Assembly (NCBI GenBank): GCA_030142905.1
Contig: JASJOG010000032.1
Span: forward strand, 1,164,001-1,228,000
DNA from: Heliopora coerulea
Lineage: Eukaryota; Cnidaria; Anthozoa; Scleralcyonacea; Helioporidae
Direction: 5' to 3'
DNA length: 64,000 nt
Shown: one piece after another, positions 11,998-23,190 of the stretch
How the letters are laid out: each line of letters opens with the position of its first letter
Numbering within the stretch: the stretch's first letter is position 1
The notes under the pieces: generated by a model
The model's database searches: none
Told to the model about the DNA's origin: nothing
The model's input: only the letters and a program-made list of their open reading frames with translations
Position numbers and translations under genes: made by a program

Positions 11998-12484
11998 TTA
12001 GCAGGTATTATAGGATGGTGGCTTGTTATTTAGCACTATATCAACATACCTATTTTTATTTAATTCATCCTCAATATATCCAAAGAACGTGGCCACATTT
12101 GTAATGCATTTTACAAAATATGATCCTTTGTGCATTGTCTTATACCAGTTGATATTGAGTTCAATTTTTGTGATGACAACTGCTGTATCCAAGATATGAA
12201 AGCACGTTATGATCATTATGTTGTTCTGTGGAATCACTCTTATTGTTGATGTCTATAATATGTTTTAGTATCAAGTTTAATTTATCTGATGATATTTATA
12301 GTCCTGTTACATCAATGTCAGTTGTTTGTATGTTTGATTTATCCAAATTGTGGGACATAATATTAGAATGTAGTCAAATGGATGGATGTTTTGTTTTTTT
12401 ACAATAACTTCATATAATAGTGTGTATGTTTTACCACATTCACTAGGTCCAATAATTATCATAGCTGATGGTTGATTCAAATTT
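11998..12484 (-). pseudogene. packaging-ATPase-like P-loop protein remnant (Polinton/adintovirus-like)
   Basis: The minus strand begins with an ATP-binding P-loop (AMIIIGPSECGKTYTLL). After a frame change there is a FDYILILCPTIWINQTY block. Together they resemble the A32/FtsK-type DNA packaging ATPases of Polinton and adintovirus-like elements, where a GPTGCGKT P-loop precedes an ILCPT strand. Stops and frameshifts lie near 12300-12350. It starts only about 35 bp after the end of the capsid-like frame, the kind of tight spacing seen in viral elements. Other P-loop families cannot be excluded. Confidence 0.45.
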
Positions 12485-12519
12485 ATATTACCTAATATTG
12501 GATTTATTGTTAATGAAAT

Positions 12520-13080
12520 TTACCATGCGAACACAGCAACACAGCAAATAGTGTCATCTTTAGTGGTTGCAGAGCTTTTTGTCCATTCAAGTAAAACACC
12601 AGATTGAGTGTTCAGCACTTTTTTTACTGTTCCGTACACAGTTGAGTTGTCTTTAGAAGTTCTCAAATTGATAGTTACACAAAAAGTATCCTTAAAAAAT
12701 TCTGCTATGGTAATGTTCTCACCAAAAGGTATTTTGTTTGAGAAGTACCAGAAAGCTTTTTCATATAGTCGATGTTGTTTTAGATCCCTGCTTCCCTGCT
12801 TTATACTTGATTAGGTTTCTCTTTGATGGAAATTTAAATTCTGGATATTTTGGGACATGGAAATACTTCATTCTCAGCATTGCCATCCTTGAAGACTAAT
12901 ACAATAGATTGCATACTTTTTTTAGGTACATTGATTTTGATGTTTTGCACTGTGTCAGCTTTCAGCCGTGATACCTTTTTTAAACATTGTTATGGGTTAA
13001 AAAATTCAGGACTTACCAATTGAAAACATGCTTGTTATTTGAGATGCAAGGTCATCATTCATAATGATTTCATATTCGAG
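12520..13080 (-). pseudogene. capsid-like protein remnant (Polinton/adintovirus-like)
   Basis: The minus strand shows KINVPKKSMQSIVLVFKDG, then, after a frame change, EKAFWYFSNKIPFGENIT and IAEFFKDTFCVTINLRTSKD, ending GVLLEWTKSSATTKDD and a stop at 12520-12522. The pattern (NVPRRSM..ILLLF, EFF..N.FGL.IDLRS, GVQLE) is one I associate with a widespread virus-like capsid family in invertebrate genomes. The exact family is uncertain. The copy is broken by stops and lies directly upstream of the packaging-ATPase-like remnant. Confidence 0.42.
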
Positions 13081-13109
13081 TTCCACTTTTTCAAGGGAGT
13101 AACTAGAAT

Positions 13110-13510
13110 TACGTGCATGCAACAACCCCTCACCCACCCTTCCAACATATCTCTCAAGAATCCAAGTAACATTGATAAATTTTCAAAATTGTCAAAAAGA
13201 TAAATCCTACATACTATAACTGGAAGAGAGTATGCAGTATAAGAAAAACACAAGATTTGGACACTTTAACAAATTCTGTTGAGCATGTAAATATTGAAAC
13301 ACTTTTGTGTGACACACCCAAGCATAGTGGGTGTGGTTTCATGGGCATTTTGTTTTTAGAGTTTTCGTTAGATTGACAGAGGCAAGAAACATCAGACAGT
13401 GGGAAGGATGCTGAGACTAAAAATGTAACAAAGATCATTTTCAAACTTGTCAGAAAAATCGTCCTTACTATAACTGGAAGACGGAATGAAATAATAATAT
13501 AAAACACTCA
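13110..13510. repeat. diverged tandem duplication
   Basis: Two blocks about 250 bp apart share CTACTATAACTGGAAGA-like cores. 13160-13262 has TTTTCAAAATTGTC...ACTATAACTGGAAGAGAG...AACACAAGATTTGG. 13415-13517 has TTTTCAAACTTGTC...ACTATAACTGGAAGACGG...ACACTCACAATTTGG. Both end in AAAAC/ACAC-CA-ATTTGG. The function is unknown. Confidence 0.6.
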
Positions 13511-13779
13511 CAATTTGGCCTCAAATTAACAACTTACTTAGCTTATATTTAAACTGCTTGTTGTCATATTTGATTAAAATTTCGATTAAATTTTATTAAA
13601 ACAAAACGTTTGGTGAGAATAACCTTAAATGGTTTAATGAATGGTAAGAGATCCATTCTGACAATTCTACTGCTAAACAATGGATGTTCGTATTGAGACC
13701 CTGTATTAGTTGCGATCTTGAGATATTTTGAGTCGTTTTCCAGTCAAACGTTTCACTCATGTTGCTTTATAGAAAGACT

Positions 13780-14070
13780 TTTTATTATATGGCCAGGCTT
13801 TTCATCTTAAAATTGGAGCATCTTCAAAGGTTACCAGTCGGTGATAATATTTGGTACAAAAAGTCTCACTTGGGGAAGAATGAAGTTGGGAAGCCACTTT
13901 TGAAAGCTGCTCAAAACAATTCCATTTGTAGAACTCGTACTTCAAAGCTACTCGATTCTGACTTACCTGCGAGTGTGTAGCTCAGGTAAGTGGTTACCAG
14001 AACATGAAAATCTTGAGATTTATACAAATCAGCATCTGCTCAACTTCAGCGAAAAATGCTCTTTACACTT
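13780..14070 (+). pseudogene. tyrosine-recombinase-like (DUF3504/Crypton-type) C-terminal remnant
   Basis: The plus strand reads WYKKSHLGKNEVGKPLLKAA, a degenerate R-T-STSKLL region, then in a second frame VAQVSGYQNMKIL and in a third frame NLEIYTNQHLLNFSEKC. This order is the C-terminal half of the KCTD1/ZMYM-type DUF3504 tyrosine-recombinase fold, with the usual SGH-N-KSL and Y-T nucleophile region. The His of SGH reads Tyr here. At least two frameshifts are present. It is unrelated in detail to the YR gene at 51717-54123. Confidence 0.6.
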
Positions 14071-14072
14071 AG

Positions 14073-14291
14073 TCACTCAGCAAGTGTCTTGACAGCAAGC
14101 AGGTTTCCATACAACTTTTGTTCATATTTATCAGGAAGAACCAAGACAAAGCATTGCTGCAACAAATGAACAGTTGGCGAATGCATATTCCAAGGAGCTA
14201 ACTTTGGGAATTGCTGTTCCAACTCATAAATTTTCCAGATACTGAGATGGCCCCCAAAAGTGAAACCAGCCGCAAGCATGAAGAAAGCCAT
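14073..14291 (-). CDS. unassigned open frame, 72 residues
   Basis: The open minus frame has balanced composition (LSIWKIYELEQQFPKLAPW, LLQQCFVLVLPDKYEQ) and no low complexity. Its start context follows KMAFF. I do not recognise the family and see no splice-site support. It may be an exon fragment or a chance frame. Confidence 0.2.
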   Translation of the reverse strand: MAFFMLAAGFTFGGHLSIWKIYELEQQFPKLAPWNMHSPTVHLLQQCFVLVLPDKYEQKLYGNLLAVKTLAE

Positions 14292-15210
14292 TTTGTTTGG
14301 CAGTCTGAAATCATTTAGTGCCTTCAGTATTCAAATGATGTAAACAACGTCTGAGAGATCCATAAAACGGAAAAAAAAGAGACCAAACCAATTTGCATCA
14401 ATAAGGATCTAAGTAACGTAAGGTTTGATCAACAACATACCAGTCCCTGAGCTTGCACACAGCCTTCTTGAGTGACTGGAATTCATGGATATATATATAT
14501 ATACATAAAATAGATACACAATGGGAAAATTTTTCTCTCTAGTCACCAGGCATATAAAAGGACTCCACGGATGTTGAGATTAGTACCCTCACCTGCTCAG
14601 GCCTTTGGTCCGAGCACCGCACTTTGTGTGGTGGGCAAGGGGATTAGCTGCAGTGTCACTGGTTGGAGGTAACATAATTATATATTCTAGATTGTTCATC
14701 ATAGTATTTGGTATGAACAACTTTGTATTCTCCAGTACTTTACAAAAGGTAGAGTACATCAATGCATCATGTGCTTTTGTGGTGTCACCAGATGATGCAT
14801 CAGAGTCATCTTTGGAAGTCAATTTTCTCCAATTTTGGGTACCTACACCATACTTGCTTAGCCATTTTCCCTTGAATGTTTCCCAAACATTTTCATTTGA
14901 CCTTCAAACAGCTTTGCAATATCTTTGATAGATTATTTTTGAAATGACTTTTGGTATTACTAACTTTGAGGTAGAACATAAATGGAGAGATTCTAGAACA
15001 AAGTGGAACCTTGACAATCTTGAAACTCTGACATACAGCTGCTCACCTTGATTTGCAGTGTGAGGGTTGAAAGTTACTGAGTCTAGGTCTTTCTCAAACC
15101 AATTTAGGTTTATTAAGCTTTCTATATTCTGGAATTTAATGTTCTGTTTTTGACATCATTATATTATACCATATATTTTATTTCCTTCTTGTCTATAAAT
15201 ATGATAAACT
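14292..15210. other. no recognisable gene
   Basis: Contains a short TA microsatellite at 14489-14503 and a minus open segment (14940-14589) with ETFKGKWLSKYGVGTQNWRK that I cannot assign. Confidence 0.3.
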
Positions 15211-16364
15211 ACTACCTGAAATATACGAAAAGAAACTTTGACATTTCGAGTGAAGGCCCTTCATCGGGAAGTTAGTAGGGTGTGTTAGGAAAACAACATG
15301 AGCTTTTATATAGTTGAATACAAAAGCAATCAAGTGATAAAAAATAGACTAATAAGATGGATTTGGTAAAAACAAAGTGTAAACAAAAAATGTAAATCAC
15401 ATAACAGAATATATTAAGGAGGAAACTAGGTTATAATTGCATAATATACGGTTTTAAACAAGAACAAAATGTAAAAGGTTAGTAATACAGATACAATGAA
15501 CTAACATCGGGCCTAGACAAATAGACTTAAACATAAGAAAAACACTCATTAATGCCATGGGGGTGGACGGTGCCAAGTTTGGAAATGAGATGCATTTCAT
15601 GTCTTTTGCGGCTATCATTGCTACCAGAAATGGGACAGAGGGCTCGAGTTTTCATATCTGAAACACTGTGATTACCAGCATTGAAATGTCTGGCAACAGG
15701 CTGGTTAGCATCACCACCAATGACAGTGCTGCGGTGCTTGTCGTCAAAAGTCTTCCAGTTTCTCCCATCTTGTCTACTGCATCTCATGCAGTAGATGTGG
15801 GATGCTTTACGTTGGAGAAACTGGAAGACTTTTGACGACAAGGTTTGGTGAGCACCGCCAGGCTGTCATTGGTGGCAATGATAACCAGCCATTTCAATGC
15901 TGGTAATCAGTGTTTCAGATATGAAAATTCGAGCCCTCTGTCCCATTTCTAGTAGCAGTGATAGCTGCAAAAGACATGAAATGTGTCTTGTTTCCAAATT
16001 CGGCACTGTCCACCCCCATGGCATTAATGAGTGTTTTTCTTATGTTTAAGTCTATTTGTCTAGGCCCGATGTTAGTTCATTGTATCTGGATTACTAACCA
16101 TTTACATTTTGTTCTTGTTTAAAACCGCATATTATACAATTATAACCTAGTTTCCTCCTTAATATATTCTGTTATGTGATTTACATTTTTTGTTTACACT
16201 TTGTTTTTACCAAACCCATCTTATTGGTCTATTTTTTATCACATGATTGCTTTTGTATTCAAAAATATAAAAGCTCATGTTGTTTTCCCGACACACCCTA
16301 CTAACTTGCCGATGAAGGGCCTTCACTCGAAATGTCAAAGTTTCTTTTCATATATTTCAGGTAG
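15211..16364. mobile_element. Penelope-like element, palindromic double copy
   Basis: The left arm (15211 to about 15772) and right arm (about 15796 to 16364) are inverted copies. CTACCTGAAATAT...TTTGACATTTCGAGTGAAGG at the left faces its complement at the right end, and the centre is TCTACTGCATCTCATGCAGTAGA near 15773-15795. The left arm encodes a GIY-YIG endonuclease tail on the minus strand (ARHFNAGNHSVSDM, ALCPISGSNDSRKRHEM, KLGTVHPHGINE). The right arm encodes the same on the plus strand with more damage. Both outer ends carry GATGAAGGGCCTTCACTCGAAATGTC. Inverted terminal copies are usual for PLEs, but here nothing else of the element is left between them. Confidence 0.8.
15527..15790 (-). 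pseudogene. PLE GIY-YIG endonuclease C-terminal part
   Basis: The minus-strand frame starts at the palindrome centre with HIYCMRCSRQDGRNW, replacing the usual Y-I-GET strand that contains the first catalytic motif. It continues through GGDANQPVARHFNAGNHS to HLISKLGTVHPHGINECFSYV and a stop at 15527. The N-terminal reverse transcriptase is absent. This is a fragment of a reverse transcriptase-endonuclease polyprotein and cannot act alone. Confidence 0.75.
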
Positions 16365-16840
16365 TTACTTGACCGAAAGTTATCACATCTTGATATCCTT
16401 GACTACCTACACTGGTACCCGTTGCTCAATATAATAAACCACCTGTAGTCTTTTTGACCGATGGTTTTAATGGAGTTGGTGTCTTATCAGCATGGACTAT
16501 GTAATTCCCAGACATCTTCAACCTAATGTTATGAGACCTGCTCTTTTCAAAGTTTTGTTTACATTGTTAAGAATATCAATGCCCAGTATAAAGTTTTATA
16601 AAGACCCATAATAATGGAGACATTAATAAAAACAGAAATTAATTTTACTAATATTTCTTTGCTAGTCTTGTGACATATTCAGAGTGAGGAATAGATACAG
16701 GTGTTTGAAATATATGCTAACTATTAACAATTGCAGGATGTAATTAGATGTAAGAAAGGATTGTGTTAATGAGATGCACAATGAGATAATGAGTACGTAG
16801 TGAGTTAGTAAGGGGATAAGGTAAGAAGATGCACTTAACA

Positions 16841-17800
16841 TTAGAATAATGTTGAAGGAACAGATGCAATTTTAGTATTAAGAGATGGGTTAAACTTCTT
16901 TATTAGCAGACTTCCTCTGAGAAGGAGTTCAAAGTTGGAAGAGGAGGTGCTGAGAATTGAAAAGTCATCAATTGAAAGGGAGTGGCCAGTTTGTTCGTGG
17001 TGTGCCAAAACACTAGAATTAGAGGTGTACGCTGAAACATGCGTATGTAAGTGGCAAAATGTTTCACCAATATACAATGACTGATACCACTGCGACTTGA
17101 ATTTATAAACTACATGTGAATGAAGAGAAAAAGGGATTTGGTCTTTAAAACAGGAAAGGCTTGACACATGTTGAGTAGGTTTAAATGCAATCCTAAGCTA
17201 GATTTGAGTAAAGGCAGAAACAAAAATTTTAACAAGTGGTTGGCCAATCTGAAGGGAATGTTATTGGGTAAATGATATAACATTTTTGGGGACCAAGGTT
17301 TTAGAAGGAGGACAGAACATTTTGGCGAGAAAATTATATACACAGGAGTGTAAAAATTCGCTTGGAAAACCATTTTTTAGCATAACCTTTTTAAAGTTTT
17401 TTAGTTCTTTATGAAAAATAGCATATGAGGAACATATGTTGAAGTAACGAAAAAGTAAAGTTGAAACTAAGGACTGAAAAAGGTTGGTTTACAATAGACG
17501 GAGGTAGAAAATCGACCACAAGAACGTTGGATTTAAATGTCTAAAAAAGGCAGGGTGTCACTGTTTTCAACTTGGTAGGTACAATAGATATTAGGGTGTC
17601 TGGAGTTGAGATAATCAAAGAAGGGAAAAATATGGTCAGGGGATCAAAATAAAATGAAAGAATCATCTACATAACATTGATAATACAGGGGTTTAAATTG
17701 GGAAGGGCAATCATTCAACCAGTTGGTTTCATGATGAGAGAGAAATATGTCGGCCAAAACAGGAGCTAGAGGAGAACTCTGTTCCATTCATTGTACAGTC
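16841..17800 (-). pseudogene. Penelope-like reverse transcriptase-GIY-YIG fragment
   Basis: The minus strand from about 17800 reads SPLAPVLADIFLSHHE, then YVDDSFILF (RT catalytic aspartates, YxDD near 17660), then SRHPNIYC and FLDI. After stops, a block to 17110 corresponds to the RT-EN linker. Last is VVYKFKSQWYQSLYIGETFCHLHTH (GIY-YIG core; only the core LYIGE is intact), HHEQTGHSLSIDDFSIL and LLIKKFNPSLN, with a stop at 16841. The order RT then GIY-YIG is diagnostic for PLEs. Several stops and frame changes make it inactive. Confidence 0.8.
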
Positions 17801-19577
17801 CTTGCTGTTGCAAATTCATCAGATCAGCTAACTCTATCAGATCTTTGTTTCGTGGTTCTCAAAATGAGATAAATGTCATGTTGACCATTATTGTATCCAA
17901 AAAGCCCATTCGTTGTCCAGCAAAAATTTGCATCGAATAATATATTGGTAATATACAGGGTACACAGTAGGTCGAATAGGGTTTGTGTTATGTTATACTG
18001 TATATTACAGCTAGAGTTATGTAAATTATATTAAATTTAAATTATAAAATAAAATTTATTCTTTTTTCTTTGCTATACTTGTTTGTATAATCTCAAAATA
18101 CATGTTATCATTTACTGTCCACCTACTTTTGGCTCACCCTGTATATATATACATACTGAAAGACTTTGTAGACCATTGTGGTAATATTATTTTTAGAAAA
18201 TACCAATATGATTGTTTTAAAGTTTGTAATCAATGCTTGTATGAACATAAAACTGAGTTCAAGGCTTTATGTTGTTTTTCTTGTAAGCCTTATTTGAAAG
18301 AGTTTATTGTCAAATTATAGTCATGTGTTTGTTTCTGGATATTATATATCAACAGGTGTCAGAGTGCTATTGTAGTTAATTCTAAGTTGAAAGAGTTTAT
18401 TATTACAGTGTGATTATATTTGTGATGATATGTGTGATGATATGTGTGAGTTTGGTTTGGAGATTACATATGAACAGGGTATCAGCATGTTTGATTCAGT
18501 ATCATTTGTGGTTAATTGCAAGTTTAAAGAGAAACATAAGGTAAGAAGGAGGAGAATGAAGTTGTCTTGTAATTTTTCTTTTAGTTGATTAAAGAATACA
18601 GGATAACTGATTCTTCTTTTCTTCTTACAGCTGTTTTTTAGATGAACGACAATAACCCAGTTATACTTGATGTAGAAGAGTTTGTATTGTCTGATTGATT
18701 GATATATCTGGTCAAACTTGAAGATTATTATGATCAGAAAGAAGTTTTCAAAACTTTTGGATATGGTTGTAAATCTGACAGTTATATATCTTTATATTTG
18801 GACATTAAGCTGAGTGAAAATGATTATGGGAAAGAGTTCATGACAGTGAAGAATGAGGATTATCTTTGGGATATTTGAGTCAAACAAGACTAAGACATCC
18901 TTAATTGCATTTAAAATAGTTGGAGGGTATAAAGTAAACAGCTCGATTACCTCATTTTTGTTTTAAGTATGAGATATGGATGTTCTGTATCAGGTTATTC
19001 AAATTGATGTTGGCAAAGACTACTGTAGGAAATGCAAGTTAAAAATGAAACTTGTGAGTCTGAAAGAATCTGACTGCTGTTGTTCACACAAACAAAGAGA
19101 GAGTGTGCTCTTGGTATATCATTTATTTTTCAAAATTATCTTTGATAACATTACTTGCATTTCTAAATCAATATAAATTTTGAAAATTGTAATTAATATG
19201 TGAGAATGAAGTCATTGAAGTGTTTACTTGCTTAGAGTAATTAAAAGGGTAGGTGGGCATAGGCATATAACAGAACCTTGATTAGCCCCCTTCCCATGAT
19301 TTAGAGCTTGTTAAAGTACTGTAAACTTACATGTACTTACTATTAACTAAAAGGAAATGAGTTTTTTGATACTTTTACATGAATGTGACAAGGAACAGTT
19401 TTCATCACTTTGGTACTTAAAAATTATTAAGTTTTGATTTCCGACTACACCAATGTCAAATATGAAATGTTTGTTTAATGATGTTCCCTTTCATTCCAAA
19501 GTTTTCTATCAAGAGGAACACTGTCTTCTTGACCAGCATATAGATTCTGAATATTTAGGGTATTCCAATGCTGTACA
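17801..19577. other. no recognisable gene
   Basis: AT-rich. Short Cys-containing frames at 18102-18320 and 18976-19176 (+) have no family motif. Repeated TGTGATGATATGTGTGA copies lie at 18418-18450. Confidence 0.35.
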
Positions 19578-20221
19578 TCAGGATGAAGTGTGTGATCCAT
19601 ATGGGCTTGGTGGACAAACCGTAGGATGAACCTGATTGGCAGAAGATGAAGGCTGGTGTAATCCAGATTGTAAAAGTAACCGAGCCATCATTAGCTTGTG
19701 TTGCCTATTTGCCTGTGCTTCTTCTCTCTGAAATGCAAGATACATTTTGTCCCATTTCCTTTCTGCTTCCGACATGTTTGCCAGTCTTTCATCACTTTTT
19801 TTCTCTTACTGCAAGGTGCATTGCTGTCATTTGAGTTTTTAGGTATCCTCTTTTTTCTAAATCTGTCTTTTATGTCAGTTCATTTCTACAATTCGGATAC
19901 TCTCTCTTCATTGATGTTTCTACTTTTTCAGATTCATCTTCATCATTAGATTCCTTTGTGTTTCTCTGATTTGCTGCTGATAGAGGTGGTCTCACTTAAA
20001 TCTTCCTCACTACTTGAGCTTTCAAAATTGGAGTTGCTATTGCGAATGTCATCAGCCTTACAACTAAGAGTTAACATACTACCAACTCCCTTGGTAAAAA
20101 CGTACCAATTCGGTACTCCAGGGCCTTTAGTACCCAAACCGCTACCTGATCTGATCTTGTAATTAATCTTCCTCCACTTATCCACAGACCAATCACAGTC
20201 ACCTAAGCCTTCAGCACTCAA
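19578..20221 (-). pseudogene. Myb/SANT-like DNA-binding protein remnant
   Basis: The minus strand begins SVDKWRKINYKIRSGSGLG with GPGVPNWYVF. This resembles the third helix and following Trp of Myb/SANT-like (MADF-related) domains found in Harbinger accessory proteins. A Ser/Glu-rich linker follows (NFESSSSEEDLSETTS). After a frame change the end reads AERKWDKMYLAFQREEAQANRQHKLMM, a charged helix common at the C-terminus of such proteins. The N-terminal helices are missing. It is probably a leftover of a Harbinger element's second gene. Confidence 0.45.
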
Positions 20222-20323
20222 GCTTTAAGCTCTTTGCAGATCTTCTTGAATATCCTTTTGTTTGCAGTTGTCTTAAGAGACAGTGCTTCTAAAGTGAATG
20301 CCCATGGACAACCCAGATTTTTG

Positions 20324-20950
20324 TTAGATGACAAAACAGTTGCAAATGAGTTTAACCTCTTCAAGACTTGTTGGACAGAAGATGTTTGCCAACAGCTGAA
20401 TCACAACTGATAAATTGACTGGAATGGCATAGTTTGTCTGGTTGTTGATGCTAGGAACATGTTGTTTGATCCTATCACCCAGTCTCTGATTAGTTCTACC
20501 CACATAGCGAGATCCACATTCACATTTAAATTCGTAAATAACACAGCTTGATGAAGAAGCAGGTAGAGACTCGTTGTGAGTGGGTGGCAGGATAGTTTTC
20601 ATTGAAAAAATGCCAACGAATCTAGCAACAAAAAATGTTTGCTCAGTAATTAGCTTGATCAATTGTCCAAGAGTTTTGGAAATTTGTCCTATCCATGGAA
20701 GTTTGAAATAGACTGGACATTTAGTGGATCCAATTGGTTTGTCTTTTTCACTTTGATTAAAAGCCCTATCAAGTATTCTTTCTGGGTAGCCATTAGATAA
20801 AAATTAGTGTGTATATTCCTCTTCATTTTCTCTTACTTTATCTTAAATAACCAGTCACTATGGTATCAACATATTTAAAAAACTGTGGATAATTGTTTTG
20901 TTAATCTGACAAATCATATTGATGAAATGCAGTTTGGAGATTGTTTTTCA
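20324..20950 (-). pseudogene. Penelope-like element fragment, second subfamily
   Basis: The minus strand 20950-20660 holds a broken RT-EN linker (NCISSI, LLIKVKKTNQLDPLNV). 20662-20324 reads FFVARFVGIFSMKTILP, then VIYEFKCECGSRYVGRTNQRLGDRI, a GIY-YIG-like core with C-x-C before SRYVGRT, and ends VKLICNCFVI. This GSRYVGRTNQRL type differs from the LYIGET type at 16841-17167, so at least two PLE lineages are present. Confidence 0.7.
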
Positions 20951-21729
20951 GTTGATTGTGTTGGCAAAGTTCAAATACAGTAAACACCTATGTAAGAGAA
21001 CATATATAATATATATTTTTACGAGTTAGTCTGAATACATTCTTAAAAACAATGGCTTGTATTCAAGATGCCCATGTTCAACCTAAAGGTTATTGGGACA
21101 ATGATGATTATGAAATGGAAGTGATAATACATAAAGTTCGTCAGACAACACACGATTTTCAAGCGGATTTTCATAGATTGAGAGGAAAGAGTTTTCTAGC
21201 TGTGGTTTTCCTGAAGACAATGTTACTTTAATTATGACCTTAAGAATAGAGAATGATGAACAATGAAGTAGAAAGTAGGTATGTAATAACTAAAATGACA
21301 CAGTTGATTGTCTTGGCAATCTTTGCATGTGTTATTGATGAATCAATTTTCCCGATGTATCCATTTTTTTAAATATTTAGTTAATATTGTGTGTACATCA
21401 GTCTCCATACAATATTTACACAGCAATAAAAATGTTGTGAATGTGGGAACCTGTTATTTCTACTATGAAAGTTTTCACAGATGTTGCACATCATTATATT
21501 TTGAGACAACACTACAAAGAAATAGAGAAAATAAATCAACATTATTTAGCTGTATAAACTTAATTGAAAAAAAGACTTACTGTGAAAAAATAATAGTTTG
21601 ATTTATTTGCTTGGTGTTGCATTAATCCATGGGATGTTTTTTGAAATTATAAAAATAAATTTATATTATAAAAAAACGAAACAATTTAGAGGCCAGGATA
21701 GGTATTTTAAATAGAAGTGACAAGTAAAT
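20951..21729. other. no recognisable gene
   Basis: A 59-codon frame from the ATG at 21051 (MACIQDAHVQPKGYWDNDD) is unassigned. The remainder is AT-rich without motifs. Confidence 0.3.
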
Positions 21730-23190
21730 TTCAAAATTGTTTAATGGATCTAACGTTTTGTTGCAAAGCTTGCAACATCTTCAGAAATAAATAACAAACA
21801 CAGTGATACTAATTATATTGTGACAGGCAAATGCTAAAACATGATAACCAATAGAATGAAAGAATAAAAATAAATATTACACTAACTGATAGTATGTCAA
21901 CAGACCATAAAAAGTTTGAGTAAAAGCAGTCAAGATGAATCAAAACAGAAAAAGTGGAGGTGAGCCCATGTTGGCATTTAAAGAAGGCCTTAGTTTGGAG
22001 ATAAGTAAACTTTCCCATAAAAGTAACTCAGACTCAGAGTAACAAGTGCTGATGATTTCAAAATCATTAAATGAGATGGGGTGTCCAGTGTCAGTATGGT
22101 GTGAGAGAGTGGCCATAGGAGGACATTTCCATTTCTTTCAAGTAAGGGCTGAGATTTCCAAATGGTCTCAGACTCGTGTGTATAGGTGCCAGGATGTTTC
22201 TCCAACATACAAGGCTCTGCAGCCTTGACACATAAATTTATAAACATGCAAAGTTGTACAGTGAGACAAGGGACAAAGGAAATGGTGATATGGGGAAAGG
22301 CAGATGAGAAGAGTTTTCTTAATTGAGTTTGCATCTGTAAATGGTGAAGAGAAATAAATGATACATTTAGGAACAGTAAAAGGTTTAGGTAAAGGTGAAG
22401 AAACTTTGTAAAGAAACAAACTAAAGCAGTTGTCGATAAGTCTTGCAGGAAAGGCATTACAGATGAAAATACTTTTAAGCTTCTCAAGTTCACAAAGAAA
22501 AGTATGATATGTTGAGCAAATGTGAAAACAACGGTTAAGAAGAGAGTATATTAACCCTTTCTTGTAGGTTAATGTAATAAAAGAATTAAAATTAGTCAGT
22601 TGACCAGTAGACAGAAGTTAGGAAAGCGCCAGCACAGCAGCCAATAAGAATATCAAGAAAATTAATATAGTCATCACTCTTGTATTAAAAAGTAAAATTG
22701 ATATTACAATGCTAGGTAATTAAGAAATGGCAGAACACTATCTGAAGAACAAAGCAAGGCAAAACAATCGTCACTGTAACAAAGATTAGTAGGACAATTA
22801 TTTAACCAGGTAGATTTGACTGCAAAGAAAAATTTTGGTGAACAAGGGACCTAAAGGTGAGCCTGTAGTCACACCATCAAAAAGGAAGTGACATTTCTTA
22901 ACTGCTAAATTAAGAAGTCTACAAAAGTTAGGACTAGTATTAAAGAGTCATCGGATAATAACGTCAATGGTTTCATCAATGAGAGAACTTATATCAAAGC
23001 TAGCCATAAATACATTGTCTATGTTTAAATCTAAAGAATGTAATTCTTGGAGAAAAGAAAATTAATCATTGATGGAGTACTGGTTGGTGGAAAAGGGACA
23101 AAGAAGGGAAACTAAGTACTTAGTGATATTATAAGAGTGTGAGTTAATGAAGGAAAGTATAGGTCTAAGTGGAATGTTAAGCTTGTGGGT
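21730..23190 (-). pseudogene. Penelope-like element, minus copy
   Basis: The minus strand from 23190 downward reads LQELHSLDLN, NVFMASFDISSL, CRLLNLAVKKCHFLFDGVTT, GSPLGPLF (RT motifs). After stops it reads TNFNSFITLTYKKGLIYSLL, then the linker to VYKFMCQGCRALYVGETSWHLYTR (GIY-YIG core) near 22250-22170. Near its 3' end, 21740-21790, the minus strand reads CTGAAGATGTTGCAAGCTTT then GCAACAAAACGTTAGATCC, a hairpin plus AAAC motif typical of PLE long terminal sequence. It is broken by many frame changes. Confidence 0.8.

Noticed and set aside
14489..14503. TA microsatellite (also near 31102, 31574 and 58340) as origin or promoter signal
   Set aside because: Short simple repeats of this kind are common in AT-rich animal DNA and have no supporting context.
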